In this document: in pieces, positions 51,765 to 61,305 of the stretch
How positions within the stretch are numbered: position 1 is the first letter of the stretch
Layout: each line of letters begins with the position of its first letter
From: an uncultured Eubacteriales bacterium
Lineage (GTDB): Bacteria > Bacillota > Clostridia > Oscillospirales > Acutalibacteraceae
NCBI GenBank assembly: GCA_934477125.1
Contig: CAKSOL010000001.1
Location: forward strand, 1 to 64,000
Direction of reading: 5' to 3'
Length of the DNA stretch: 64,000 nt
Made by a program: the position numbers and the translations under genes
Notes under the pieces: generated by a model
What the model saw: only the letters and a program-made list of their open reading frames with translations
What the model was told of the DNA's origin: nothing
Database searches by the model: none

Positions 51765-52511
51765 ATGAACAGCGAAAACGCGGTTGAGCTGCGCGATGTT
51801 GAAATGCACTTTAATATGAGCAAGGAAAAGCTTGAAAGCCTTAAGGAATATTTCCTAAAGCTTGCAAAGCGCCAGCTTATGTTTGAGGATTTTGTTGCTT
51901 TGGATCATGTTTCCTGCGATATAAAAAAGGGAGACGTTTTCGGAATCGTCGGTCTTAACGGGAGCGGAAAAAGCACAACGCTTAAAATAATTTCCGGGAT
52001 ATTGCAGCCGACTAAGGGAACAGTTGAGGTAAACGGCGTTATTGCTCCGCTTATAGAGCTTGGCGCCGGCTTTGATATGGATCTTACCGCAAGGGAAAAC
52101 ATTTATCTTAACGGCTCGGTTCTCGGATATTCCAAGAAGTTTATGGACTCTAAGTTTGACGAAATAGTTGAATTTTCCGAAATGCAGGAGTTTTTGGATG
52201 TTCCTATGAAGAATTATTCGTCCGGTATGGTTGCAAGAATAGGCTTTGCCATAGCTACCGTTACAACGCCGGATATACTTATAGTTGATGAAATACTTGC
52301 CGTAGGCGATTTTCTGTTTCAGCAAAAGTGCGAGGAACGCATCAACCGGATGATGAATGATGATACAACGGTTATTATCGTATCCCATTCAATCGACCAA
52401 ATCGAACGTCTCTGCAAGCATTGTATGTGGCTCGAAAAGGGAAAGGTTAAAATGATAGGCGATACCGCAGCCGTATGCGAAGCGTATAAGCATACCGGGG
52501 CGCCGGCTTAA
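51765..52511 (+). CDS. ABC ATP-binding protein for polysaccharide export (TagH/RfbE-like)
   Basis: 248 residues. Walker A 'GLNGSGKST' (63-71), signature 'YSSGMVARIGFAIA', Walker B 'ILIVDEILAVGD', typical of the O-antigen/teichoic acid exporter subgroup. It lacks the long C-terminal glycan-binding domain present in some family members, so it probably recognises an undecorated polymer. ATG 51765 follows CGGAGGAAA. Operon with the permease (14 bp gap). Confidence 0.92.
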   Translation: MNSENAVELRDVEMHFNMSKEKLESLKEYFLKLAKRQLMFEDFVALDHVSCDIKKGDVFGIVGLNGSGKSTTLKIISGILQPTKGTVEVNGVIAPLIELGAGFDMDLTARENIYLNGSVLGYSKKFMDSKFDEIVEFSEMQEFLDVPMKNYSSGMVARIGFAIATVTTPDILIVDEILAVGDFLFQQKCEERINRMMNDDTTVIIVSHSIDQIERLCKHCMWLEKGKVKMIGDTAAVCEAYKHTGAPA

Positions 52512-52535
52512 AAGAAAGTTAAAGGGGAAGCTGTC

Positions 52536-55211
52536 TTGGACGAGATTTATAATCAGGAATATTATCAGAAATACGATATCGGAAAGCCTGAAAAGACAAA
52601 TTATATCGAAAACGAACAGTTGCGGAGTTTTTTTCATAGCTTTGCGCAGCAGCTGGTGGAAAAGTACCGTCCGGAAACCGTTTTGGACGCCGGATGCGCT
52701 CTCGGAATTTTAGTTGACGAGCTGAGAAAGCTCGGAGTAGAGGCATACGGAATAGACGGCTCGGAGTATGCCGTATCCAATGCCGTTGAGGGTATAAGAC
52801 AATACTGCGCGGTTTGCAGGATACAGGATGAGCTTCCGCAGGATTTCCCGAAACAGTTTGACTTGATAACCAACATTGAGGTTATGGAGCACCTCGATGA
52901 AAGCGAATGTGCGGCTGCCGTTAAAAATTTATGCAGCCATACTAAGAGAATAATATTTTCTTCAACCTCAACGGATTTTGAAGACCCAACGCATATAAAT
53001 GTCAACAAAATCGATTATTGGGCGGAGAAGTTCGCCGAAAACGGATTTTATAATAACATTGAGAACCGTCCGGAATATATATCGGCTGATGCGTACTGCT
53101 TTGAATATTCGGACAGTCCCGCAAAGGCTGTCGCAAACTATGAAAGGCTGCTGACAAGGTATTCTGCCGAGAGCAAAACGCTTGACGAAAATAATAAGCA
53201 AAAAGCTAAAATAATTTCGGAGCAGTCCAACGAGATTAAAAAAATGAATTATATTGCGGATGTTTTGAAAAATGAACGCGATGAGGTTCACCATGAGCTT
53301 ATGGACATATCCGCTCAATATATTGAAATACTGAATTCCCAGTATTGGCGCATTACGGCTCCGTTCAGAAAATTTACCGGAGCTGTTGAAGCCCTGCTCA
53401 GAAAAAGCAATATCACAAGATATCCTTGTAAGGTTTTAAAGCTTATATTTAAGTACGGATTCAAAAACACGTTCCGCGTTATTAAACAAAAGCTCAATCT
53501 CATTAAGCCGTATGATTATTCTAAGATTTCGCATGAGCGAAGATTGCGCGAAGAAAATACAAAATTTGAGCGGGATATTAAGTTCAGTATTCTCGTTCCG
53601 CTTTATAATACCCCGATTGTTTATTTAAAGGAAATGATTCAGTCCGTTCAGAATCAGACCTATAAGAATTGGGAGCTTTGCCTTGCTGACGGAAGCGACG
53701 ACCGACACAGCGATGTCGGAGATACTGTCAGAGAATATGTAAAAAACGATTCGCGTATTGTTTATAAGAAGCTTGAGAAAAACGGTGGAATATCGGAAAA
53801 TACCAATGCCTGTATAGAAATGGCAACCGGGGATTATATTGCTCTTTTTGATCATGACGATTATCTCCACCCGTCTGTTTTATTTGAAAATATGAAGGCT
53901 ATCTGCGAAACCGGCGCGGACTTCCTGTATACTGATGAGGTCGTTTTTGAGGGAGACGATATTTCTAAAATTATCAGTACGCATTTCAAGCCTGATTTTG
54001 CGATAGATAATCTTCGGGCAAATAATTATATTTGTCATTTCTCGGTATTTTCCAGGGAATTGCTTGACAAGGTGGGCGGATTCCGTCCTGAGTGTGACGG
54101 AAGTCAGGACCACGATATCATTCTCAGACTTACTTCAAGGGCAAAAAAAGTATGGCATATACGTAAATTGCTTTATTTTTGGCGCTCGCATCCCAATTCG
54201 GTTGCCGGAGATATCGGCTCTAAGCCCTATGTTGCCGAGGCAGGCGTAAGGGCAGTACGCGAAAGCCTTGAAAGAGATGGCTTTAAGGGCTGTAAGGTAG
54301 AAAGCTCTAAGGTGTTTCCTACAATATATCGCATAAAGTATGCCCTTAATGAATTTCCGTTGGTCTCAATAGTTATTGCAAACCGTAATCATATGAGCGA
54401 TTTGAAAAAGTGCGTTGAGTCTGTTTTGTTTCTTTCAACATATCGCAATTATGAAATAATTATTGTTGAAAACGGAAGCTCCTCAACCGAAATATTCGAG
54501 TATTATGATGAGCTGAAGAATTATGAGAATATAAAGGTTGTGGAGTATTGCAAGCCGTTTAATTATTCTGAGGCAAATAACTTCGGAGCTGAAAATTCAA
54601 GCGGAGACTATATTATTTTCCTTAATAACCATACAGCTGTTATTACCCCCTCGTGGATTGAGGAAATGCTGATGTATGCTCAGAGAAACGACGTGGGCGC
54701 GGTCGGAGCAAAGCTGTACTGTCAGGATAAAACCATACAGCATGCCGGAATAATTTTAGGTCTGGGCGAGAAAGGAATTGCCGGACGCTGCCATTACAGG
54801 CTGCCTAAAGAAAACCTCGGATATATGGGTAAGCTCTTTTATGCGCAGAATTTCAGCGCTGTTACAAGTGAGTGTATAATGATTAAAAAATCAAGCTTTG
54901 AGAGCGCCGGAGGCTTTGACAGCTCGTTCGGAATGGCTTTCAGCGGTATTGATTTGTGCTTAAAGCTGCGCGAAAAGGATTTACTTATAGTCTGGAATCC
55001 GTATGCAGAGCTGTATTGCTATGAATCCAAAAACAAAGGACTTGAGGATACAAAGGATAAAAAGATACGTCTTGATGCAGAGGCTGAGCGTTTCAGAGAA
55101 AAATGGAAACAGGTTTTGGAAAAAGGAGACCCTTATTATAATCCCAACTTTTCTTTAGATACTGATTATCAGGTTCAGTTTTCAAAATTGAAGCATGATT
55201 GCTGTCAGTAA
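52536..55211 (+). CDS. Methyltransferase and double GT2 glycosyltransferase fusion
   Basis: 891 residues, start TTG 52536 behind AAAGGGGAAG. Residues about 25-195 are a SAM-dependent methyltransferase ('LDAGCALGILVDEL' near 51). A coiled-coil stretch follows (about 205-265). The first GT2 domain (about 345-565) starts 'FSILVPLYN' and has DxD at 439-441 ('FDHDD'). The second GT2 domain (about 607-860) starts 'PLVSIVIANRN' and has 'FLNNHTAV' near 695-702, where relatives usually have NND. The pattern is that of O-antigen or rhamnan-type chain assembly enzymes, in which a methyl cap may end the chain. It is the last gene of the export locus. Confidence 0.87.
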   Translation: MDEIYNQEYYQKYDIGKPEKTNYIENEQLRSFFHSFAQQLVEKYRPETVLDAGCALGILVDELRKLGVEAYGIDGSEYAVSNAVEGIRQYCAVCRIQDELPQDFPKQFDLITNIEVMEHLDESECAAAVKNLCSHTKRIIFSSTSTDFEDPTHINVNKIDYWAEKFAENGFYNNIENRPEYISADAYCFEYSDSPAKAVANYERLLTRYSAESKTLDENNKQKAKIISEQSNEIKKMNYIADVLKNERDEVHHELMDISAQYIEILNSQYWRITAPFRKFTGAVEALLRKSNITRYPCKVLKLIFKYGFKNTFRVIKQKLNLIKPYDYSKISHERRLREENTKFERDIKFSILVPLYNTPIVYLKEMIQSVQNQTYKNWELCLADGSDDRHSDVGDTVREYVKNDSRIVYKKLEKNGGISENTNACIEMATGDYIALFDHDDYLHPSVLFENMKAICETGADFLYTDEVVFEGDDISKIISTHFKPDFAIDNLRANNYICHFSVFSRELLDKVGGFRPECDGSQDHDIILRLTSRAKKVWHIRKLLYFWRSHPNSVAGDIGSKPYVAEAGVRAVRESLERDGFKGCKVESSKVFPTIYRIKYALNEFPLVSIVIANRNHMSDLKKCVESVLFLSTYRNYEIIIVENGSSSTEIFEYYDELKNYENIKVVEYCKPFNYSEANNFGAENSSGDYIIFLNNHTAVITPSWIEEMLMYAQRNDVGAVGAKLYCQDKTIQHAGIILGLGEKGIAGRCHYRLPKENLGYMGKLFYAQNFSAVTSECIMIKKSSFESAGGFDSSFGMAFSGIDLCLKLREKDLLIVWNPYAELYCYESKNKGLEDTKDKKIRLDAEAERFREKWKQVLEKGDPYYNPNFSLDTDYQVQFSKLKHDCCQ

Positions 55212-55241
55212 TATAAGTGTAAAAAATGAAAGGAGTAAATT

Positions 55242-55799
55242 ATGGCGAGTTTTACGCGTCAGGCGATTAAGGCGGCGTTTTTAAAGCTGCTTAACGAACG
55301 TCCGCTCGCGCAGATTACGGTTAAGGATATAGTTGAAACCTGCGGGATAAACCGGAATTCGTTTTATTACCATTTTGACGATATCCCGTCGTTGCTGGAG
55401 GTTATCGTAACCGAGGAAGCAGACGCTATAATTGAAAAGTATACCGAGTTTGACTCTATTGAGCAGTGCTTTGAGGCGGTCGTCAGGTTCGCGATTGAAA
55501 ACAAGCGGGCGGTGTATCATATTTATAATTCCGCCAACCGTCAGCTTTATGAGCGCTATCTGCTGCGCATCTGCGAGCATGTTGTTAAGAAATATTTTGA
55601 CAGCGTTCTGGCAGAATCGGCGCTTTCCGATGAGGATAAAGAAATTATCATCAGATTTTTTAAATGCACCTGCTTCGGTCAGATAATAGAATGGCTTGAG
55701 GGAGGAATGAAGGACGATATTATTTCTTCGTTCAACCGGCTTTGCGAGCTTCGCCGCGGCGAGGCAAAAGAGTTTTTCCTCGGAAGAAAACAGCCCTGA
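55242..55799 (+). CDS. TetR/AcrR-family regulator
   Basis: 185 residues. N-terminal helix-turn-helix (about 1-50: 'FTRQAIKAAFLKLLNERPLA', 'GINRNSFYYHFDDIPSLL'), then the usual ligand/dimer helices. It resembles the DhaS/TetR_C-type subgroup. ATG 55242 follows GAAAGGAGT. It is followed by its own terminator (55845-55878) and then by DUF308-MMPL genes with a separate promoter, so it probably represses them. The DNA between 55801 and 55842 contains AGACA/TGTCT half sites that could be bound. Confidence 0.87.
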   Translation: MASFTRQAIKAAFLKLLNERPLAQITVKDIVETCGINRNSFYYHFDDIPSLLEVIVTEEADAIIEKYTEFDSIEQCFEAVVRFAIENKRAVYHIYNSANRQLYERYLLRICEHVVKKYFDSVLAESALSDEDKEIIIRFFKCTCFGQIIEWLEGGMKDDIISSFNRLCELRRGEAKEFFLGRKQP

Positions 55800-55844
55800 T
55801 TTAGACATATTATAGGTTTTGTCTGAAATTTATACATATTGTGT

Positions 55845-55878
55845 CCCCGTGCCTGAATTTACGGCACGGGGATTTTTT
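55845..55878 (+). terminator. Terminator of the TetR-family gene
   Basis: Perfect 9-bp stem (55845-55853 with 55863-55871), 9-base loop, then ATTTTTTTG. Confidence 0.92.
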
Positions 55879-55884
55879 TGTCTG

Positions 55885-55913
55885 TTTTCAAACGCGGTAC
55901 GGCTGATTATAAT
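55885..55913 (+). promoter_or_regulatory. Promoter of DUF308-MMPL operon
   Basis: TTTTCA (55885-55890), 17 bp, TATAAT (55908-55913), 33 bp before the DUF308 start. The -35 is weak. Confidence 0.65.
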
Positions 55914-55945
55914 ACATAACGTGAAAAGAAAAAGGAGGAATAAAT

Positions 55946-56542
55946 ATGAAATCTGCGGGACCTGTTAAAACGGCGAAAGCGGGTTATATCGTGCTTTCTG
56001 TAAGCCTTGCGCTGCTCGGAATACTGCTGATATGCGACCCCGGTCTTTCGGTCGGAATTATAGGAACTGCCGTCGGAATACTTATGATAGTATTCGGAAC
56101 CGTAAAGCTGGTCGGATATTTCTCAAGAGACCTGTTCAGGCTTGCGTTTCAGTATGACCTGGCGTTCGGTATTCTGCTTATAACGCTCGGAATTATAGTA
56201 CTGCTGAGACCGGAAAGCGTTATGACCTTTATCTGCATAGCAATCGGTATTTCAACCCTTGCCGACGCGCTGTTCAAAATTCAGATAGCCGCCGACTCAA
56301 AACAGTTCGGTATCAGAAGATGGTGGCTGATACTTGTTTTTGCGGCAATTTCCGCCGCCGTCGGTCTGGTGCTTGTATGCCGTCCGGGAGAAAGCAGCGA
56401 GCTGCTTGTCGTTCTGCTTGGAATAACCCTGCTTTCAGAAGGAATTTTAAATCTTATAACGGTTCTTACAGCCGTAAAGATTTTAAAGGCTTCCAAGCCG
56501 GATGAAATTGTTATTGATTATCGCGAGGAAAGAAAGGATTGA
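55946..56542 (+). CDS. DUF308/HdeD-like membrane protein
   Basis: 198 residues with six membrane helices and the repeated 'ILLICDPGLSVGIIGTAVGI' / 'GIIVLLRPESVMTFICIAIG' pattern of the DUF308/HdeD family. In E. coli HdeD is linked to acid resistance; no function is proven in Firmicutes. ATG 55946 follows AAAGGAGG. It is the first gene of an operon with the MMPL transporter (7 bp gap). Confidence 0.85.
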   Translation: MKSAGPVKTAKAGYIVLSVSLALLGILLICDPGLSVGIIGTAVGILMIVFGTVKLVGYFSRDLFRLAFQYDLAFGILLITLGIIVLLRPESVMTFICIAIGISTLADALFKIQIAADSKQFGIRRWWLILVFAAISAAVGLVLVCRPGESSELLVVLLGITLLSEGILNLITVLTAVKILKASKPDEIVIDYREERKD

Positions 56543-56549
56543 GGCTGGA

Positions 56550-58679
56550 ATGCGATTTTCAAAGGCGGTCGTTAAGCACCGCATACTTATTCTTGTTATA
56601 GCGCTTGTTCTGCTTGTTCCGGCAACCCTCGGAATGATAGGAACGCGAATCAACTACGATATGCTCGATTATCTGCCGGAGGATATGGATACGGTTATCG
56701 GTCAGAACGAGCTTATGGAGGATTTCGGGAAAGGCGCGTTCTCATTTATAGTCGTTGAGGATATGCCTGCCAAGGATGTTTCGGCGCTCAGGCAGAAAAT
56801 AGAAAAAATTGACCATGTTGAAACGGCTCTGTGGTATGACTCTCTTGCGGATATAACATTTCCTATCGAAATGCTGCCGGATGAGGTATACAATGAGTTC
56901 AACACCGAGAATGCAACTATGATAGCCGTGTTTTTCGACAGCGCAACCTCGGCGGACGTAACTATGGACGCAATCCGCGAAATCCGCTCGGTTTGCGGAA
57001 AGCAATGCTTTGTTTCGGGAATGTCGGCGCTGGTTACAGATTTGAAGGACCTGTGCGAAAAGGAAGAACCGGTTTATGTTGCGATAGCCGTAGCGCTTGC
57101 CTGCGTTGCGATGATACTGTTTCTCGACAGCTTTCTTGTTCCGTTTATCTTCCTTGCAAGTATCGGAATGATGATTTTGCTCAATCTCGGCAGCAACTAT
57201 TTTATGGGAGAAATTTCCTATATAACAAAAGCGCTGTCAGCCGTTTTGCAGCTCGCCGTTACGATGGACTATTCAATATTCCTCTGGCATAGCTACAATG
57301 AGCAGAGAACGCATATCTCAGACCCCAAGGAGGCTATGGTGGCTGCCATACATGAAACGCTGACCTCGGTATTCGGCAGCTCTCTTACAACGATAGCCGG
57401 CTTTGCCGCGCTTTGCTTTATGAGCTTTACCTTAGGCCGTGACCTCGGTATTGTTATGGCAAAGGGCGTTCTGCTCGGAGTTATAGGCTGCGTAACTGTT
57501 CTGCCGTCGCTGATACTGCTGTTTGATAAGCCGCTTCAGAAAACCCGTCACCGTTCAATAATTCCGGATATGCAGAAATTTTCCGGCGGAGTTATAAAGA
57601 TATTCCCGGTTTTCCTCTGCGTGCTTGTCGCCGTAGCAATACCTGCGTATTACGGTTACAGCAAAACAAACAGCGAGGTTTATTACGATATGGGCGAGTG
57701 CCTGCCGGAGGATATGGAGTATGTTATAGCCAACAGCAAGCTTTCCGAGGAATTTAACATCGCCTCAACCCATATGCTGCTCGTAAATGCCGACCTGCCT
57801 ACGAAATCGGTACGTCAGATGACCGCGGAAATGGAAAAGGTAGACGGAGTTAAATATGTTCTCGGTCTTGAAACCGTTGTCGGCTCGCTCGTTCCGGAGG
57901 AGATATTGCCGGAGAGCATAACCTCTATTTTAAAGAGTGATAAATGGGAGCTTATGCTGATAAACTCCGAATATAAGGTCGCAAGCGATAAGGTAAACGC
58001 TCAGATAGACGACCTGAACAAGATACTCAAGAAATATGATAAGGGCGGAATGCTGATAGGCGAGGCGCCCTGTATGAAGGATATGATTGAAACAACGGAC
58101 CACGACTTCAAGGTCGTAAACGCAGTTTCGATAGCCGCTGTATTCCTTATTATTCTTGTTGTTGAAAAGAGCATCTCTCTGCCGTTTATTCTGATAACGG
58201 TTATTGAGCTTGCAGTCTTTATAAACCTCGGATTGCCTCATTATCTCGGTCAGTCGCTGCCGTTTATCGCGCCTATATGTATAAGCACGATTCAGCTCGG
58301 CGCAACGGTTGACTACGCCATACTGATGACAACCCGCTATAAATCCGAGAGAATATCCGGCAGGTCAAAGAGGGATTCCGTAGTAACAGCCCTTGCAGCC
58401 TCAATTCCGTCAATCATAGTCAGCGGTATGGGATTGTTTGCGGCAACATTCGGAGTCGCGGTATTCTCGGATATAGATATAATCAGCTCTATGTGTATGC
58501 TTATGGCGCGCGGCGCTGTCGTAAGTATGCTGTGCGTAATATTCATTCTGCCCGCGCTGCTGATGCTGTTTGACGGCGTTATCCGCCATACAACGCTCGG
58601 TATGGGCAAAATCAAAAATAACGCTCCGGTAAGCGAAAGCGCCGGAGAAGCAAATAAAACGGAGGTAGCTGCAAGATGA
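56550..58679 (+). CDS. MMPL/RND-family membrane transporter
   Basis: 709 residues, twelve membrane helices in two halves. Each half starts with one helix and an extracytoplasmic domain, followed by five helices. Internal duplication is visible: 'YDMLDYLPEDMDTVIGQNEL' in the first half and 'YDMGECLPEDMEYVIANSKL' in the second. It is of the MMPL type that moves lipids or hydrophobic compounds by proton motive force. ATG 56550 is preceded by TTGAGG; the open frame to 56502 overlaps the previous gene. It overlaps the next gene by 4 bp, so the two proteins probably work together. Substrate unknown. Confidence 0.88.
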   Translation: MRFSKAVVKHRILILVIALVLLVPATLGMIGTRINYDMLDYLPEDMDTVIGQNELMEDFGKGAFSFIVVEDMPAKDVSALRQKIEKIDHVETALWYDSLADITFPIEMLPDEVYNEFNTENATMIAVFFDSATSADVTMDAIREIRSVCGKQCFVSGMSALVTDLKDLCEKEEPVYVAIAVALACVAMILFLDSFLVPFIFLASIGMMILLNLGSNYFMGEISYITKALSAVLQLAVTMDYSIFLWHSYNEQRTHISDPKEAMVAAIHETLTSVFGSSLTTIAGFAALCFMSFTLGRDLGIVMAKGVLLGVIGCVTVLPSLILLFDKPLQKTRHRSIIPDMQKFSGGVIKIFPVFLCVLVAVAIPAYYGYSKTNSEVYYDMGECLPEDMEYVIANSKLSEEFNIASTHMLLVNADLPTKSVRQMTAEMEKVDGVKYVLGLETVVGSLVPEEILPESITSILKSDKWELMLINSEYKVASDKVNAQIDDLNKILKKYDKGGMLIGEAPCMKDMIETTDHDFKVVNAVSIAAVFLIILVVEKSISLPFILITVIELAVFINLGLPHYLGQSLPFIAPICISTIQLGATVDYAILMTTRYKSERISGRSKRDSVVTALAASIPSIIVSGMGLFAATFGVAVFSDIDIISSMCMLMARGAVVSMLCVIFILPALLMLFDGVIRHTTLGMGKIKNNAPVSESAGEANKTEVAAR

Positions 58680-60565
58680 AAAAATCAGTTGTTAAGGGAC
58701 TTTCTGTTGCGCTCTGCGCGGCTCTTGCCGCAACAGCCTGCACAGCAGCGGTTTATGCTGCGGGGAACAAAAAGGATTCCTCCGCTGTTTCCTCTCAGAA
58801 AAGCGAAACAACGGAAAATGTAAAGGCTGAAAATACCGCAAAGGACGAAACGGTATATGTTATCGCCGGAGCGGACGGCGCAGTCAAGAAAATAATCGTG
58901 AGCGACTGGATTAAAAACTCGGCGGGACTCAGCGCGATTGCCGATAAAACAGAGCTTTCGGATACGGTGAATCTGAAGGGCGATGAAACCTATACGGTAA
59001 ATTCCGATAACGCGCGCGTCTGGGACGCTGCCGGCAAGGATATTTATTATCAGGGCAATATTTCCAAGGAGCTGCCTGTTAAGCTGAATGTCAGCTATAA
59101 GCTGGACGGTAAGAGTATTTCTCCGTCCGAGCTTGCGGGAAAGAGCGGAAAGGTAACAATCCGCTATGACTATGAAAACACTCAGTACGAAACCGTTGAG
59201 ATAGACGGTGTGCAAAAGAAGATATATGTTCCTTTCGCAATGCTTACCGGTCTTATGCTTGATAACGATGTTTTCACAAACGTTGAAATCAAAAACGGCA
59301 GAATACTCAACGACGGCGACCGCATAATTGCCTCAGGTATAGCTTTGCCGGGCTTACAGAGCAATCTGGAGATAGATAAATCCAAATACGAAATTCCGGA
59401 ATATGTTGAGATAACTGCGGACTGCAGGAATTTTGAGCTGAGCTCAACCGTTACCATCGCAACAAACGAGCTTTTCAGCAAAGTTGATACCGCAGTTTTT
59501 GATGAGGCAGACGCTCTTTCGGCATCCCTCGACCAGCTGACCGGCGGAATGAAGCAGCTGCTTGACGGTTCGAATGCACTTTACGGCGGACTTTGCACAC
59601 TGCTTGATAAATCTGCCGTCCTCATAAACGGAATTGATGAACTGGCTGCCGGAGCTGCAAAGCTATCCTCCGGAGCGGCTGACCTGCAAAGCGGAGCGAG
59701 CGAGCTTTCGTCCGGACTTAATAAGCTGACGGAGAATAACGCAAAGCTTACAGGAGGCGCCGAAACCGTCTTCAACACTCTGCTTGCAACCGTTACCAGC
59801 CAGGTTAATGCGCAGCTTTCGGGTTACGGAATGAGTGTAGATGACCTGACTATCAAAAATTATAAAACCGAGCTTAATGCTCTGATTGCAAAACTCGGTT
59901 CCGATGAGGTTCATACCGCTATGATGGCGGCTCTGACCGAGGAACAGAAACAGCAGGCAACGCTTGCGGTATTAAAGGGCTACTTTGAAAAACAGGGGCT
60001 TTCCGGCGAGCAGCTTTCCGCTGCCGTAGCCGCCGGCGCTCAGAACCCGCAGCTGCTTGCGGCTCTTGAGCCGACAATAAACGCAGCTCTTTCCGCCGCT
60101 GTTACGGAAAAGCTGTCGGCAGCCGCTAAACAGGTTGAGGCGGCAAGGGATCAGCTTTTGGATTATCAGGAATTTTATGACGGTGTAAACGATTATACGA
60201 GCGGCGCTGCTGATGCTGCCGCAGGAGCCGGAAAGCTTAATGCCGGAAGTACCCAGCTTAAAGCCGGTATTGACGCGCTTAACGCCGGAATATTCACGAT
60301 GAAGGACGGAGCTCCGGCTCTCAAAAACGGTATAACAGAGCTCAAAAACGGTTCTAAGTCGTTGAAGGACGGTCTTGCTCAATTCAACGAGGAGGGCATA
60401 AAGAAGCTGACAGATGTTGTTGAGGACGATTTGGCGGGAACACTGACGCGCTTAAAGGCAACGGTTGAGGTTTCCAAGGATTATAAGTCATTTGCCGGAA
60501 TTGCTGACGGAGCAGACGGTCAGGTTAAGTTTATTTACCGTACCGATTCAATAAAAGTTAAATAA
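58676..60565 (+). CDS. Secreted coiled-coil protein, partner of the MMPL transporter (YhgE-like helices)
   Basis: 629 residues; signal peptide about 1-29 ('LAATACTAAVYAAG'). A beta-rich N-terminal region (about 45-280) is followed by long helices with the regular 'SGAADLQSGASELSSGL' and 'LKAGIDALNAG' pattern (about 290-365 and 495-590), as in YhgE/Pip-type proteins. There is no C-terminal anchor, and the cysteine in 'TAC' is followed by T, so a lipoprotein is uncertain. The gene starts inside the stop of the MMPL gene (ATGA). Adjacent secreted or membrane coiled-coil proteins are common beside MMPL transporters in Clostridia; a periplasmic-like adaptor role at the envelope is inferred. Confidence 0.8.
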   Translation: MKKSVVKGLSVALCAALAATACTAAVYAAGNKKDSSAVSSQKSETTENVKAENTAKDETVYVIAGADGAVKKIIVSDWIKNSAGLSAIADKTELSDTVNLKGDETYTVNSDNARVWDAAGKDIYYQGNISKELPVKLNVSYKLDGKSISPSELAGKSGKVTIRYDYENTQYETVEIDGVQKKIYVPFAMLTGLMLDNDVFTNVEIKNGRILNDGDRIIASGIALPGLQSNLEIDKSKYEIPEYVEITADCRNFELSSTVTIATNELFSKVDTAVFDEADALSASLDQLTGGMKQLLDGSNALYGGLCTLLDKSAVLINGIDELAAGAAKLSSGAADLQSGASELSSGLNKLTENNAKLTGGAETVFNTLLATVTSQVNAQLSGYGMSVDDLTIKNYKTELNALIAKLGSDEVHTAMMAALTEEQKQQATLAVLKGYFEKQGLSGEQLSAAVAAGAQNPQLLAALEPTINAALSAAVTEKLSAAAKQVEAARDQLLDYQEFYDGVNDYTSGAADAAAGAGKLNAGSTQLKAGIDALNAGIFTMKDGAPALKNGITELKNGSKSLKDGLAQFNEEGIKKLTDVVEDDLAGTLTRLKATVEVSKDYKSFAGIADGADGQVKFIYRTDSIKVK

Positions 60566-60579
60566 AGTTTTTAGAACAG

Positions 60580-60613
60580 CTGCCGCAGGGAAACAAAGCC
60601 TGCGGCAGTTGCT
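60580..60613 (+). terminator. Terminator of the MMPL operon
   Basis: Perfect 10-bp stem CTGCCGCAGG/CCTGCGGCAG (60580-60589 with 60599-60608) followed by TTGCTTT, 15 bp after the stop codon. The T run is interrupted. Confidence 0.75.
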
Positions 60614-61247
60614 TTGCAGTATGTAAGGACATCCCGAAAGGGCATGAAATTTATTGCATAGAAAAAGATTTTTAGCATTTTTTTTGCACGAATTTAAACC
60701 CTTACATAAATTCAGCGTAAAGTAATATTGTGCGGATGGTAAATGTTTATATCGCCGTAATACAAAAGAAGCAAGGTGTAACCTTGCATTTACAATCGGC
60801 GGCAAAGCCGCACCGCACCTATTACCTCTTACATATTACATATTTCTTCCCAAAAATCCCGTTACCGATTTTATTTTGAGGTAAGAGTGAAGAGGTAAGA
60901 AGTAAAAAGTAAAAATCCCCATTCTTACGAATGAGGATTTTTGGTGGAGATTTACTCTCCGAATCCGAACCGCACGGGTTCGGATTTGATTGCAATGGTG
61001 GAGGCGAAGCGTACCCTTTAGAACTCCCCAAGCGGTATTATTTTCTTGATAATCTCCTTAATGGCTGATTTGCATTAAAATTTATATACGTTGTATTTTT
61101 CATAAATAACCTTTGTTGTTTATCTCTTTTCTCTTGGATTTTCGGATTTTTGGAGTTTCTTGCTTTTGAGCTTATCACACAAGCCTGAAAACATTTCATA
61201 ATTAAAAAACATACTGGATTTTCTTTGGAAAATCCAACATTCATTAC
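60614..61247. other. Hairpin-rich intergenic region without a credible gene
   Basis: No reading frame here has a ribosome site and coding character. Visible structure: a GCAAGG/CCTTGC hairpin near 60775-60790, GGCGGC/GCCGC near 60800-60812, repeated GTAAGA/TTACCTCT motifs (about 60817-60910), a 14-bp stem with one mismatch followed by T (60911-60942), a 10-bp dyad (60962-60971 with 60977-60986) that contains the GGGTTCGGATTTG core of the 35-bp repeats near ybaK, and a TGGATTTTC/GAAAATCCA hairpin near 61216-61236. The arrangement suggests intergenic mobile repeats (MITE-like) and stacked terminators. Confidence 0.45.
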
Positions 61248-61286
61248 AGACCTATGCTTTATAATCGAAGCATAGGTCTTTTTTAT
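61248..61286 (+). terminator. Strong intrinsic terminator upstream of the DUF6809-type pseudogene
   Basis: Perfect 12-bp stem (61248-61259 with 61268-61279), 8-base loop, then TTTTTTATTTT. It lies 20 bp before the pseudogene ATG, with no coding gene just upstream, so it may terminate a non-coding RNA or act as an attenuator. Confidence 0.85.
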
Positions 61287-61305
61287 TTTAAGGAGATTAA
61301 AAGCA

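Noticed and set aside
61038..61244. 68-codon minus-strand frame
   Set aside because: Low-complexity translation without ribosome site, overlapping hairpin-rich intergenic DNA; not a credible gene.
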